From JAHBXE01 sp044222195 (GTDB lineage Bacteria; Planctomycetota; Phycisphaerae; Phycisphaerales; UBA1924), in the NCBI GenBank assembly GCA_044222195.1, contig JBGANS010000015.1:49615-113614 (forward strand): a DNA stretch of 64,000 nucleotides, written 5' to 3'. The first letter of the stretch is position 1, and each line of letters begins with the position of its first letter. The position numbers were made by a program, and so were the translations under genes. The notes under the pieces are model-generated. The model did no database searches and was not told the DNA's origin. It was given only the letters and a program-made list of their open reading frames with translations. Shown piece after piece: positions 16,792-25,558 of the stretch.

Positions 16792-18792
16792 TCAGGCGAG
16801 CTCTTGCCGTTCGACACCGCCCAGAAGGGCGGTGCCACGCTGAAGGGCGACGAAAACGAGAAGCAGCATTCCTGTCGCGATACTGGTCCACGCGGCGGAG
16901 AGCGTGCCTTCGAAGTCGATGAAGGTGCGGATGAGGCCGAGGATGAGGACGCCGATGAGAGTGCCCCAGATAGTGCCGACGCCGCCGGAGAGGAGGGTGC
17001 CGCCGATGACGACGGCGGCGATGATGTCGAGCTCCAGGCCGATGGCGGAGGCGGGGTCGCCGGATTCCTTGTACATCGAGAAGAGGCAGCCGGCGAGCGC
17101 GGAGCAGAGTCCGGCGAGGGCGTAGGTGGTGATGCGCGTTCGGGCGATGGGGAGGCCCATGACGCGGGCGGAGCGTTCGTGGCCGCCGAGGGCGTAGATG
17201 GAACGGCCAAAGGGGGTGCGGGTGAGCAGGATCCACGCGGCGAAGAGGAGCGCCAGGAACGTGAGCGAGCCGATCGAGAGCTCGGCGGGGCCGAGGTGGA
17301 GGGCTGTGTTTCGGAGTGCGGCGTAGAACGGGTGCGTGATGCCTTCGGATTGCGGGTGGATGAGAAAACCGGTGGCGCGGGCGGCGAACATGCCGGCGAG
17401 CGTGACCATGAAGGCGGGAAGTTTGAAGCGATGGATGAGGACGCCCATGGAAGCGCCGAATGCGGTGCCTGCGCCGAGAGAAATGGCGAACGTGGGGAGC
17501 GGGTGGACGCCGCGGGATGTGAGAGTGGCGATGAGGATGCTGGTGCAGGCGATGACAGCGCCGGGGGAGAGATCGACGCCGCCGGCGAGAATGACGAGCG
17601 TGGCGCCGATGGCGGCGACGCCGAGGAATGCGTAGTCATTGAGGAGGGAGGCGAGCGTTGAGAGGGATGCGAAGTGGGGGTAGCGGAGGGCGCCGAAGAG
17701 GAGCATGAGGAGGAGGATGGCAGCCGCGGCGAAGGTGGGCGGGAAGCGGGTGAGGAACAGGGATGGGGGTTGGAGGGAGCTGCAAGCGGCGGGGCGCACG
17801 CCTCGGAGAGTCGTGCCACCGAGGCAGACGGCGATGATGACGAGGGCTTGTGGGAGCGGGGCGACGTCGGCGCTGATGTTGCGGGCGTACATCGTGGCGG
17901 TGAGGGTTTGGATGAGGAGGCCGCCGATGACGGCGCCGGTGAGGGAGAAGCGGCCGCCGGTCAGGGATGTGCCGCCAACGACGGCCGCGAAGATAGCGGC
18001 GAGTTCGGCGTTGATCCCGGCGTGGAAGGGGTCGGCGGCTTTGATATTGGATGCGTGGAGGACACCGGCCAAGGCGGCGCAGCACGCGGCGAAGAGGTAG
18101 GTGCCAGCGATGAGGGTTGTGGCGCGGACACCGGCGAGGCGGGAAGCGATGGGGTTGGCGCCGACGGCTTCGATGAGAAGGCCGAGAGCGGTCTTGCGGA
18201 CGATCAGGAGTGTGGCGGTGAAGAGGGTGATGGCGAGGAGGAAAGGGAAAGGGAGGAAGAGGAGGCGGCCGTTACCAAGGAAGGAGAGGGTGGAGTTATG
18301 GAAAGTCGTGATCTGCCCGCCGGTGATCATCTGCGCGATCCCGCGGCCGGCGACCATGAGGATGAGGGTGGCGACGATGGGCTGGACGCCCAGGGTGGAG
18401 ACGAGAAGGCCGTTCCAGAGGCCGGCGAGCGCGGCGATGAGGAGTGCGGCGGAGAGCGCGGCGAGGGGGGAATAGCCATCGGTGATGAGGACGGCGGCGG
18501 TGGCGCCTGCGATGGCCATGACGGAGCCGACGCTGAGATCGACGCCGCGGACGGCGATGACGAGGGTCATGCCGAGTGCGAGGATGATGGTGCGCGAAGA
18601 GTGGTTGAGGATGTCGATGAGCGGACCGGAGGGGGAACCGCTCGCGAGGGAGATGTGGAGGAAGGATCCGGGGCCGAAGAGGGAGCCATCTTCACGGGCG
18701 AGGTCGAAGGCGGCGTTGAGAGCGATGAGGAGGAGGATGCCGAGGGCGGGCCAGAGGCAAGTGGAAAGGTGTTTGCGGTGGGCGTCGGGCAT
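16792..18792 (-). CDS. Fused double-domain sugar ABC permease (YtfT-YjfF-like)
   Basis: A 666-residue integral membrane protein made of two RbsC/AraH-type permease domains in one chain. The first (about 1-320) has ILALGMTLVIAVRGVDLSVG, GNPIAS-like GANPIASRLAGVR and VVGGTSLTGGRF. After a short Pro/Ser linker, the second (about 345-666) has GATLVILAGGVDLSPGAVIA, ALGGHERSARVMGLPIARTR and VVIGGTLLSGGVGTIWGT. In Escherichia coli the galactofuranose transporter uses two separate proteins, YtfT and YjfF, so the fusion fixes a 1:1 heterodimer-like pore. It lies about 70 bases after the ATPase gene and before GH127. The start is the ATG at 18790-18792, without a strong ribosome site. Confidence 0.88.
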   Translation of the reverse strand: MPDAHRKHLSTCLWPALGILLLIALNAAFDLAREDGSLFGPGSFLHISLASGSPSGPLIDILNHSSRTIILALGMTLVIAVRGVDLSVGSVMAIAGATAAVLITDGYSPLAALSAALLIAALAGLWNGLLVSTLGVQPIVATLILMVAGRGIAQMITGGQITTFHNSTLSFLGNGRLLFLPFPFLLAITLFTATLLIVRKTALGLLIEAVGANPIASRLAGVRATTLIAGTYLFAACCAALAGVLHASNIKAADPFHAGINAELAAIFAAVVGGTSLTGGRFSLTGAVIGGLLIQTLTATMYARNISADVAPLPQALVIIAVCLGGTTLRGVRPAACSSLQPPSLFLTRFPPTFAAAAILLLMLLFGALRYPHFASLSTLASLLNDYAFLGVAAIGATLVILAGGVDLSPGAVIACTSILIATLTSRGVHPLPTFAISLGAGTAFGASMGVLIHRFKLPAFMVTLAGMFAARATGFLIHPQSEGITHPFYAALRNTALHLGPAELSIGSLTFLALLFAAWILLTRTPFGRSIYALGGHERSARVMGLPIARTRITTYALAGLCSALAGCLFSMYKESGDPASAIGLELDIIAAVVIGGTLLSGGVGTIWGTLIGVLILGLIRTFIDFEGTLSAAWTSIATGMLLLVFVALQRGTALLGGVERQELA

Positions 18793-18866
18793 GGTGGAGA
18801 GGCTGGGTTCGGTTCGACATGGAAGCAGGCACGAGGCATGAGGCACGAGGCATAAGAAAGAGATGC

Positions 18867-20384
18867 CTAGTTCTTGTGGCGCTCGGGGGCTGCGATCCTG
18901 GAGAGGATGGCGGCCTCGGTGAGTTCATCGCCGGCCAGCTCACCGATGACGCGGCGGTCTCGGAGTATGAGGGCGCGGTCGCACACGCGGGTGATTTCGT
19001 CGATTTCGGCGCTGATGAGGATGACGGACAGGCCGTCGTTGCGGAGGGACGTGATAAGGGATTCGATTTCGGCCCGGGCGCCGACGTCTATGCCGCGGGT
19101 GGGTTCGTCGAGGATGAGCAGGCGCGGCTGGATGGCGAGCCAGCGGGCGAGAAGAACTTTCTGCTGGTTGCCGCCGGAGAGTGTGCGAACGGGGGCCTCG
19201 GGCGAAGAGCACTTGATGTTCAGGGTGGCGATGTAGTGATCGGCGAGGCGGCGTTGTTCGCGCCCGGGGATGGGGCGGAGAGGGCCGCGGCGGGCCTGAA
19301 GAGCGAGGATGATGTTGTCGTGGATGGAGAGGTCGAGGAGGAGACCTTGGGACTTGCGGGCTTCGGGAGTGAGTGCGAGGCCGTGGCGGATAGAGCGGGG
19401 GATGGAGGCACGAAGGCGATGGCCGTCGATGGAGATGTGGCCGGAGTCGGGACGATCGGCACCGAAGATGAGGCGGGCGAGCTCGGTTCGGCCGGAGCCG
19501 AGGAGGCCGGCGAGGCCGAGAGATTCGCCGCTGGAGATTGTGGTTGAGACGGGGGCGATGGAGTGCCGGCGTCCGAGGGTGTGGAGTTGGAAGAAGGGTG
19601 TGGGAGGCCGGTGCGGGGAGCCGGGATGGGGGGAGGCGGGAGCATGATGCTGTGCGGTAGCTGTGCGGCCGGTCATTGCCTCGACGAGCGCGGTGCGGGA
19701 GAGTTGGGGTGCGCGCCACGTGCCGACGCGGGACCCGTTGCGGAGGACGGTGATGCGGTCGGCGATGGCATAGGCCTGTTCGAGGAAGTGGGTGATAAGG
19801 ATGATGCCGAGGCCCTGAGTGCGCAGGCGGGAGAGGAGGGCGAGGAGTTCGCGGACCTCGGCGGCGTCGAGGCTGGAGGTCGGTTCGTCGAGGATGAGGA
19901 CTCGGCAGTTGACATCGAGGGCGCGGGCGATGGCGACGAGCTGCTGCTGGGCGATGGAACAGGCGCCGAGGGGGCGCCGGGTGTCCAAGGTGACGCCCAT
20001 GCGAGTGAGGGCCGATTCGGCGCGGCGGCGGGTGTGTTTCCAGGAGATGAGGCCGCGGGGGAAGCGGTTGAGGGAGATGTTCTCCGAGATGGAGAGCGTG
20101 GGGATGAGGTCGAGTTCCTGATGAACGGTGGAGATGCCAAAGCGTTCCGCTTCGCGCGGTGACGAGAGTGCAACATCGCGGCCGGAAACGAGGAGCTGGC
20201 CGGCGCCGGGGTGTATCAGGCCGCTGAAGACATTGATGAGGGTGCTCTTGCCGGCGCCGTTTTCGCCGAGGAGGGCGTGGACCTCGCCGCGGGCGAGGGT
20301 GAAGTCGACCGAGCTGAGCGCGCGGACGGCGGGGAACTCGACGGTGAGGGAGCGCGATTCGAGAAGGGGAGCCTCATCCTCCAC
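18867..20384 (-). CDS. ytfR: Sugar ABC transporter ATPase, tandem domains (YtfR/RbsA-like)
   Basis: About 505 residues with two ABC domains, as usual for pentose-type CUT2 importers. Domain 1 has a good Walker A (GENGAGKST at about 40-48), THQ-like VHQELDLIP and VLILDEPTSSLD. Domain 2 has the degenerate P-loop GLLGSGRTELARLIFG common in this family, LTPEARKSQGLLLDLS, signature LSGGNQQKVLLARWL and LLILDEPTRGIDVG. The GTG at 20384 is proposed as start, two bases after the binding-protein stop. An overlapping TTG at 20390 is also possible, and a longer frame runs back into the binding-protein gene without support. It powers the fused permease downstream. Confidence 0.9.
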   Translation of the reverse strand: MEDEAPLLESRSLTVEFPAVRALSSVDFTLARGEVHALLGENGAGKSTLINVFSGLIHPGAGQLLVSGRDVALSSPREAERFGISTVHQELDLIPTLSISENISLNRFPRGLISWKHTRRRAESALTRMGVTLDTRRPLGACSIAQQQLVAIARALDVNCRVLILDEPTSSLDAAEVRELLALLSRLRTQGLGIILITHFLEQAYAIADRITVLRNGSRVGTWRAPQLSRTALVEAMTGRTATAQHHAPASPHPGSPHRPPTPFFQLHTLGRRHSIAPVSTTISSGESLGLAGLLGSGRTELARLIFGADRPDSGHISIDGHRLRASIPRSIRHGLALTPEARKSQGLLLDLSIHDNIILALQARRGPLRPIPGREQRRLADHYIATLNIKCSSPEAPVRTLSGGNQQKVLLARWLAIQPRLLILDEPTRGIDVGARAEIESLITSLRNDGLSVILISAEIDEITRVCDRALILRDRRVIGELAGDELTEAAILSRIAAPERHKN

Positions 20385-20386
20385 GG

Positions 20387-21370
20387 TCAATACTGCCGGT
20401 TCTTGAGGACCTCGGGGGTGACGTTGCCCTGGTCGAAGATGGATTCGAAGGTTTGGACTCGCTTGGGGACTTTCTCGCCGCGGCGGACCTTTTCGATCGT
20501 GTCGAAGAGTTGAGGGCCGAGCAGTGGGTTGCACTCGACGGAGCAGTTGAGCTTGCCTTCGAGGATGGCCTGGAAGGCGTCTCGGACGCCGTCGATGGAG
20601 ACGATGAGAATGTCCTTGCCGGGTTTCTTTCCGGTTTCTTCAATGGCCTGGATGGCGCCCAGGGCCATGTCGTCGTTGTGGGCGTAGAGGGCGGTGATCT
20701 TGGAGCCTTCGGGGGAGTGGAGGAAGGCCTCGAAGACTTCCTTTCCTTTGGCGCGGTTGAACTCACCGGACTGTGACTTGATGATCTTCATGTCCGGGTG
20801 CTTGGCGATGCCCTCTTCAAAGCCCTTCTTTCGATCGATCGCCGGGGCCGCGCCGGGTGTGCCCTGGAGTTCGGCGATCTGGGCCTTGCCGTTCGTTTTC
20901 TTCGCGAGCCATTCGGCGGCGTCGCGGCCCTCTTTGACGAAGTCGGCGCCGATGAAGCAGACATAAAGGGAGTCGTCGGAGACGGCGACGAGGCGATCGG
21001 TGAGGATGACGGGGATGTGGGCCTTGCGGGCTTCCTGGAGGATCGGCTCCCAGCCGGTTTCGACGACGGGCGCGATCACGATGTAGTCGACCTTCTGCTG
21101 GATGAAGGAGCGGACAGCGCGGATCTGGTTTTCCTGCTTGCCCTGGGCGTCGGAGAACTTGAGAGTGATCTGCCGCTTTTCGGCTTCGGACTTGATTGAC
21201 TTGGTGTTGGCGGTGCGCCAGGCGGATTCGGCGCCGATCTGGCTGAACCCGACGGTGAGAGGCTTGGCGGGTTTCTGGTCCGGCTGCGCTGGAGCGGAAA
21301 GGCCGAGAGAAAGGACTGCGGATGCGAACAGCCCGATGACGGCGGCACGGCGGGAATAGCGAGTACGCAT
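20387..21370 (-). CDS. ytfQ: Galactofuranose-type sugar-binding protein (YtfQ-like)
   Basis: A 327-residue periplasmic protein with a signal peptide (MRTRYSRRAAVIGLFASAVL ending near LSAPAQ). It matches the YtfQ pattern closely: VGFSQIGAESAWRTANT, KSEAEKRQITLKFSDAQGKQ, ENQIRAVRSFIQQ, IAPVVETGWEPILQEA, ELQGTPGAAPAIDRKKGFEE, KSQSGEFNRAKGKEVFEAF, YAHNDDMALGAIQAIEETG and KPGKDILIVSIDGV. YtfQ prefers furanose forms of galactose and also binds arabinose and talose, which fits the GH127 furanosidase in the same operon. It is the first gene of the operon, with a divergent GH2 gene 50 bases away. Confidence 0.92.
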   Translation of the reverse strand: MRTRYSRRAAVIGLFASAVLSLGLSAPAQPDQKPAKPLTVGFSQIGAESAWRTANTKSIKSEAEKRQITLKFSDAQGKQENQIRAVRSFIQQKVDYIVIAPVVETGWEPILQEARKAHIPVILTDRLVAVSDDSLYVCFIGADFVKEGRDAAEWLAKKTNGKAQIAELQGTPGAAPAIDRKKGFEEGIAKHPDMKIIKSQSGEFNRAKGKEVFEAFLHSPEGSKITALYAHNDDMALGAIQAIEETGKKPGKDILIVSIDGVRDAFQAILEGKLNCSVECNPLLGPQLFDTIEKVRRGEKVPKRVQTFESIFDQGNVTPEVLKNRQY

Positions 21371-21420
21371 GAGGGCACTCCGAGTTTCGCGGGCCTGAGT
21401 GTACCGTTAGGATGGGGTCC

Positions 21421-23700
21421 ATGAAGATCAAAGCCACCTTCGTTGCGGTCGCGGTGTCGCTCGCGTTCTCGGGGCCGGCCCTTGCTCAGGCGTGGAAGCC
21501 GGTCCAGGGCAGGATCATGACGCGGTGGGCGAAAGATGTGAGCCCTGAGAAGGTGTGGCCGGAGTATCCGCGGCCGACGATGGTGCGTGAGAAGTGGATG
21601 AATCTGAACGGGCTGTGGGGCTATGCCATCGTGAAGGACAAGGCGCTCCCGGCCGAGGCGGCAGAGGCGAAGATCCTGGTGCCGTTCTCTCCGGAGTCGG
21701 CGTTGTCCGGAGTCGGCCGTATCGTCGGACCGGACGAGACGCTGTGGTACTGGCGGAAGATTGCCATTCCGAGGGAGTGGGAGGGTCGGCGGGTGATTCT
21801 GCACTTTGGGGCCGTGGATTGGCACGCGAGTGTGGAGGTGAATCGGAAGAACGTGGGTGAGCACAAGGGCGGCTATGACCCGTTCAGTCTCGACATTACC
21901 GATGCGGTGCATCCGGGTGAAAACTCGTTGGTTGTGAAAGTCAAGGATCCGACGGACACGGGCGGCCAGCCTCGCGGCAAACAGTGGCTGAAGCCCAATG
22001 GGATCTGGTACACGCCCACGAGCGGGATCTGGCAGACGGTGTGGATGGAGCCGGTGCCGCGGAAGTCCATCGCGCGGGTGCACATCGAGAGTTCGCGGGA
22101 GACCGGCGTGATCAAGGTGCACGTGACCGACAGCGTGGAGGAAGCAGACACCGGCATGACCTGTGAGGTCGAGGTCTTCGACGGGGGGAAGAGCATCGGC
22201 AAGGCTCGCTCTCCGGCGTCACCCGTGGAGATGAAGGTGGCGGCCGCGAGGGCATGGACGCCCGAGAGTCCGACGTTGTACGAGGCCACAGTGCGGACGT
22301 TCCTCGGCGACAAGAGTGTGGACGAGGTCAGGACGTACTTTGCGTTCCGCGATATCGCCCTGGCAAAGGATGATCGCGGCGTCAATCGCCTGATGTTGAA
22401 CGGAGAGCCCGTGTTCCAGTTCGGGCCCCTGGACCAGGGATTCTGGCCGGACGGGCTGTACACACCGCCGACCGAGGAGGCGATGAAGTTCGACATCGAG
22501 GCGGTCAAGAAGATGGGCGGGAACATGCTGCGCAAGCATGTGAAGGTGGAGCCGGAGCGGTTCTATTACTGGTGCGACACGATGGGCGTGATGGTGTGGC
22601 AAGACATGCCGAGCGTGCTCTTTGGCGGGCCGGACTCCAAAGAGGGCAACCCGCCAGCGACCGATGCCTGGAAGTCGAACTTCGAGCACGAGTGGTTCAC
22701 GATCATGAAGTCGCTCCATGCGCACCCGTCGATCGTGATGTGGGTGCCGTTCAACGAAGGATGGGGCCAGAACGACATGGAATGGGCCGCGCGGGTGGTG
22801 ACGATCACCAAAGGCGCCGATCCATCGCGACTGGTGAACAACGCGAGCGGGTGGACGGACATGAAAGTCGCGGATGTGCATGATGTCCACGACTATCCGG
22901 GGCCAGGTATGGCGCCCGTCGAAGCGGGACGCGCCAGCGTTCTCGGGGAGTTTGGCGGGCTGGGGCTGCCGATCGACGGGCACACATGGGTTGAGAAGAA
23001 CAACTGGGGGTATGTCAGCTACAAGAGCAAGGAAGAACTCACGGATGCGTATGTGGGCCTGCTGAAGCGCATGCCGATGCTCATCGGGCAGGGGCTGTGC
23101 GCTGCGGTGTACACGCAGACGACGGATGTGGAGATCGAGTGCAACGGGTGGCTGACGTATGACCGCGAGGTGTGGAAGGTTGACCCGTTGCGGGCCGCGG
23201 TGGCCGCGAAAGCGCTCTATCTGCCGCCGCCGACCGTAAAGGTGGTGGTGCCGCGGGCGGGAGAGGGGGAGGCCGCGAAGTGGCGTTACACGCTCGGACC
23301 GCCCGGAAATGACTGGTTCAAACCCGGCTTTGACGATTCAAGCTGGGAACAGGGCGTGGCGGGATTCGGAACCAAGGGCACACCCGGCGCTGTGGTCGGC
23401 ACGGAGTGGAACACGGGGAATATCTGGATCCGGCGGACCGTCGAAGTGCCCGAGGGCGGCGTGCAGTCGCCGCACCTTTCGATCCATCACGATGAGGATG
23501 CGGAGGTGTACATCAACGGGGAACTGGCGGCGAGTTTCAAGCGGTGGACCACGGGCTACGCGATCGTGCCCCTGAATGTCGCGGCGGCGAAGCTGCTCAA
23601 GCCGGGGAAGAACACGATGGCGATTCACTGCAGGCAAACCAACGGCGGGCAGTACATCGACTGCGGCATCGTGGATGTGAGGGCCGGCAATCGCCCCTAG
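21421..23700 (+). CDS. Glycoside hydrolase family 2 (beta-galactosidase/beta-glucuronidase-like), secreted
   Basis: A 759-residue protein with signal peptide (MKIKATFVAVAVSLAFSGPA then LAQ). The order is an N-terminal jelly-roll sugar-binding domain (LNGLWGY, WYWRKIAIP, LHFGAVDWHASVEVN), an immunoglobulin-like domain (about 220-310) and a TIM barrel with acid/base Glu446 (VPFNEGWGQ) and probable nucleophile Glu510 (VLGEFGG). A last beta-sandwich (about 620-755) contains HHDEDAEVYINGELAASF. GH2 enzymes cleave terminal beta-galactosides, mannosides or glucuronides; the exact sugar is not deducible. The ATG at 21421 is chosen over one 9 bases upstream because AGGATGGGG precedes it. It is divergent from the Ytf-type operon and probably part of the same catabolic locus. 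Confidence 0.88.
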   Translation: MKIKATFVAVAVSLAFSGPALAQAWKPVQGRIMTRWAKDVSPEKVWPEYPRPTMVREKWMNLNGLWGYAIVKDKALPAEAAEAKILVPFSPESALSGVGRIVGPDETLWYWRKIAIPREWEGRRVILHFGAVDWHASVEVNRKNVGEHKGGYDPFSLDITDAVHPGENSLVVKVKDPTDTGGQPRGKQWLKPNGIWYTPTSGIWQTVWMEPVPRKSIARVHIESSRETGVIKVHVTDSVEEADTGMTCEVEVFDGGKSIGKARSPASPVEMKVAAARAWTPESPTLYEATVRTFLGDKSVDEVRTYFAFRDIALAKDDRGVNRLMLNGEPVFQFGPLDQGFWPDGLYTPPTEEAMKFDIEAVKKMGGNMLRKHVKVEPERFYYWCDTMGVMVWQDMPSVLFGGPDSKEGNPPATDAWKSNFEHEWFTIMKSLHAHPSIVMWVPFNEGWGQNDMEWAARVVTITKGADPSRLVNNASGWTDMKVADVHDVHDYPGPGMAPVEAGRASVLGEFGGLGLPIDGHTWVEKNNWGYVSYKSKEELTDAYVGLLKRMPMLIGQGLCAAVYTQTTDVEIECNGWLTYDREVWKVDPLRAAVAAKALYLPPPTVKVVVPRAGEGEAAKWRYTLGPPGNDWFKPGFDDSSWEQGVAGFGTKGTPGAVVGTEWNTGNIWIRRTVEVPEGGVQSPHLSIHHDEDAEVYINGELAASFKRWTTGYAIVPLNVAAAKLLKPGKNTMAIHCRQTNGGQYIDCGIVDVRAGNRP

Positions 23701-23768
23701 GCGCGCCTGGCGGCGGGTCGGCTGCTTGTGCAAGCGGGATAGACTCCACGGGTGAGCAGGTGGGATCG

Positions 23769-24974
23769 ATGAAGGAAATGAGCGACATTCTGGGCGCGCT
23801 GCGCGGGATGGGGGAGCCCGCGGTGCTGGTTACTGTCGTCGCGGTGGAGGGATCGACCTATCGACGGCCAGGCGCGAGGATGCTGGTTTCGCCGGCGATC
23901 GCCGGGGGCCGCATCGGATCGATCAGCGGCGGATGCCTGGAGGATGAGGCGTGCCGGCGTGCGATGTTTCTGACGGACAAGGGGCCGTCGATCGTGACGT
24001 ACGCAACGGGGCTGGATGACGGTGCGGGCGCGGGAAGTGCGTACACCCTGGGATGCGGGGGACGGGTGACGGCGCTGTTCGAGCGCGTCGGCCCCGGGCT
24101 CGCCCCGGCGTACTTGGCGTTTGTCGAGAGGCATCGGAGCGCGGGGCGCGCGAGTGTGGTCGCGACGGTCATCGGAGTTGAGGGGCAGGTGGACCATCGC
24201 GTCGGCGATCGGCTGCTGCTGGCGGCGGAGGGCGGGGAAGTCAACGGCGCCGTCGATGAAAGCTGCTTGGCCGCGAACGCGGCGGACGCGCTCGCGGCGG
24301 GACGGTCACGACAGGTGACGCTTGAGTGTTCTGGCGGACGCGTGCACATCCTCGTTGAGGTGATCCCGGCGCCCGTGCATCTGTTCGTGTTCGGGAGTGG
24401 TCACGATGCGGACCCGGTGGTGCGGCTCGCATCAAACCTGGGGTGGCGGACGACGGTTGTGGCGAGATCGCCCTCGGAACGCTCCGCGGCACGGTTTGCG
24501 CCGGCCGAGGTGTGCTCGCTTTCAGAAGCGGCCAAGCGTGTGTCCGGGCCGCTGCCGCGGCGGTCGGCGGCGATCGTGATGAATCATCACTACGTGCAGG
24601 ATTCGGAGTCGGTGGCGGCGCTGCTGGGCTCGAACGCGGCGTACATCGGGATTCTGGGGCCGCGGCACCGGACTGATGCGATGCTGAGCGATGTCGCGTC
24701 GATGCGGCACTTCGACGCGGCGGGGGTCGCGGCGAGGACGGACCTGTCGCGGGTTCACGCCCCGATCGGGCTGGATATCGGAGCGGAAACGGCGGAAGAG
24801 GTGGCGCTGGCGATCATTTCCGAGGTGCAGGCTTTCTTTGCGGAGCGAGATGGCGGGCGCCTGCGCGACCGGCCGGGGGCGATCCATCCGCCGGTGCAAG
24901 GCGGGGTGAAGAGCGAGACAAGGCTCGAGGCACCCGTGGTGGATGCGGCGTGCTCGCTGGACGGCTCGCCGTGA
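23769..24974 (+). CDS. xdhC: XdhC family molybdenum-enzyme maturation protein
   Basis: A 401-residue cytoplasmic protein with the two XdhC/CoxI regions. The N-terminal part has VAVEGSTYRRPGARMLVSPA, GGRIGSISGGCLEDEACRRA and YTLGCGGRV, and the C-terminal Rossmann part has HLFVFGSGHDADPVVRLASN, VMNHHYVQDSESVAALL, YIGILGPRHRTDAML and HAPIGLDIGAETAEEVALAI. XdhC binds and sulfurates molybdenum cofactor and inserts it into xanthine-dehydrogenase-type enzymes, so the hydroxylase at 3650-6291 is a natural client. ATG at 23769 was chosen (AGGTGGGATCG precedes); GTG at 23751 and ATG at 23778 remain possible. Its stop overlaps the next start (GTGA). Confidence 0.9.
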   Translation: MKEMSDILGALRGMGEPAVLVTVVAVEGSTYRRPGARMLVSPAIAGGRIGSISGGCLEDEACRRAMFLTDKGPSIVTYATGLDDGAGAGSAYTLGCGGRVTALFERVGPGLAPAYLAFVERHRSAGRASVVATVIGVEGQVDHRVGDRLLLAAEGGEVNGAVDESCLAANAADALAAGRSRQVTLECSGGRVHILVEVIPAPVHLFVFGSGHDADPVVRLASNLGWRTTVVARSPSERSAARFAPAEVCSLSEAAKRVSGPLPRRSAAIVMNHHYVQDSESVAALLGSNAAYIGILGPRHRTDAMLSDVASMRHFDAAGVAARTDLSRVHAPIGLDIGAETAEEVALAIISEVQAFFAERDGGRLRDRPGAIHPPVQGGVKSETRLEAPVVDAACSLDGSP

Positions 24975-25558
24975 GAATCGCGATGATCGTGCTGGCGGCG
25001 GGCGGGTCGACGCGGATGGGCCGGTCAAAGCAACTGCTTGAGTTTGACGGTGAAGCACTGGTGCGCCGAGCGGCCAAGGCGGCAATCGGGTCGGGATTGG
25101 GGCCCGTGGTGGTTGTGCTTGGGTCGGAAGCCGACCGGGTGGAAGTGGCCATGGCCGGGCTTGACGTCGCGCTCGTGCGAAATCCAAGATGGGCCGAGGG
25201 CATGGGAACGAGCATCGCGCTCGGCGTCGAAACAGTGGCGAGGGACAGCGGCGTTGACGCGGTTGGCATCCTGCTGGCGGATCAGCCGAAGGTGGACTCG
25301 GCGGTGCTGATGCGGTTGGGCGATGCGTGGCGGGAGGAAGGCACGGACGCCGCGGCTTGCGTGTACGGATCGACCAAGGGCGTGCCGGCGGTCTTTGGGA
25401 AGGCCCTGTTTGCCAGGTTGAAGGGCTTGCCGCCGGCCGGGGGTGCCAAGCACATTCTGGCGGATTCCGCGCTGAAACTCGCGACGATCGACTTCCCCGG
25501 CGGGCTGGCGGACATCGACACGCCGGAGGATTACAGACGGTTGATGGAGCGGCCATGA
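24971..25558 (+). CDS. Molybdenum cofactor cytidylyltransferase-like NTP transferase (MocA family)
   Basis: A 195-residue nucleotidyltransferase: VLAAGGSTRMGRSKQLLEFD (nucleotide-binding loop), EGMGTSIALGV, GILLADQPKVDSA and GVPAVFGKALFARLKGLPPAGGAKHIL, ending ADIDTPEDYRRL. MocA joins CMP to molybdopterin to make the cytosine-dinucleotide form used by many bacterial xanthine-dehydrogenase-family enzymes. Its GTG start overlaps the xdhC stop (GTGA), so translation is coupled; this start gives the conserved short N-terminus. Sequence alone does not exclude other small-molecule nucleotidyltransferase roles, but the context makes MocA likely. Confidence 0.85.
   Translation: MRIAMIVLAAGGSTRMGRSKQLLEFDGEALVRRAAKAAIGSGLGPVVVVLGSEADRVEVAMAGLDVALVRNPRWAEGMGTSIALGVETVARDSGVDAVGILLADQPKVDSAVLMRLGDAWREEGTDAAACVYGSTKGVPAVFGKALFARLKGLPPAGGAKHILADSALKLATIDFPGGLADIDTPEDYRRLMERP

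Noticed and set aside
15699..17819. Long Ser/Pro-rich minus-strand frame spanning GH127 and the permease
   Set aside because: Off-frame reading of two recognised genes on the same strand; composition is biased low complexity.
17674..18855. Plus-strand Gly/Glu/Asp-rich frame over the fused permease gene
   Set aside because: Low-complexity acidic product caused by the reverse of a hydrophobic GC-rich membrane gene; no start signal.
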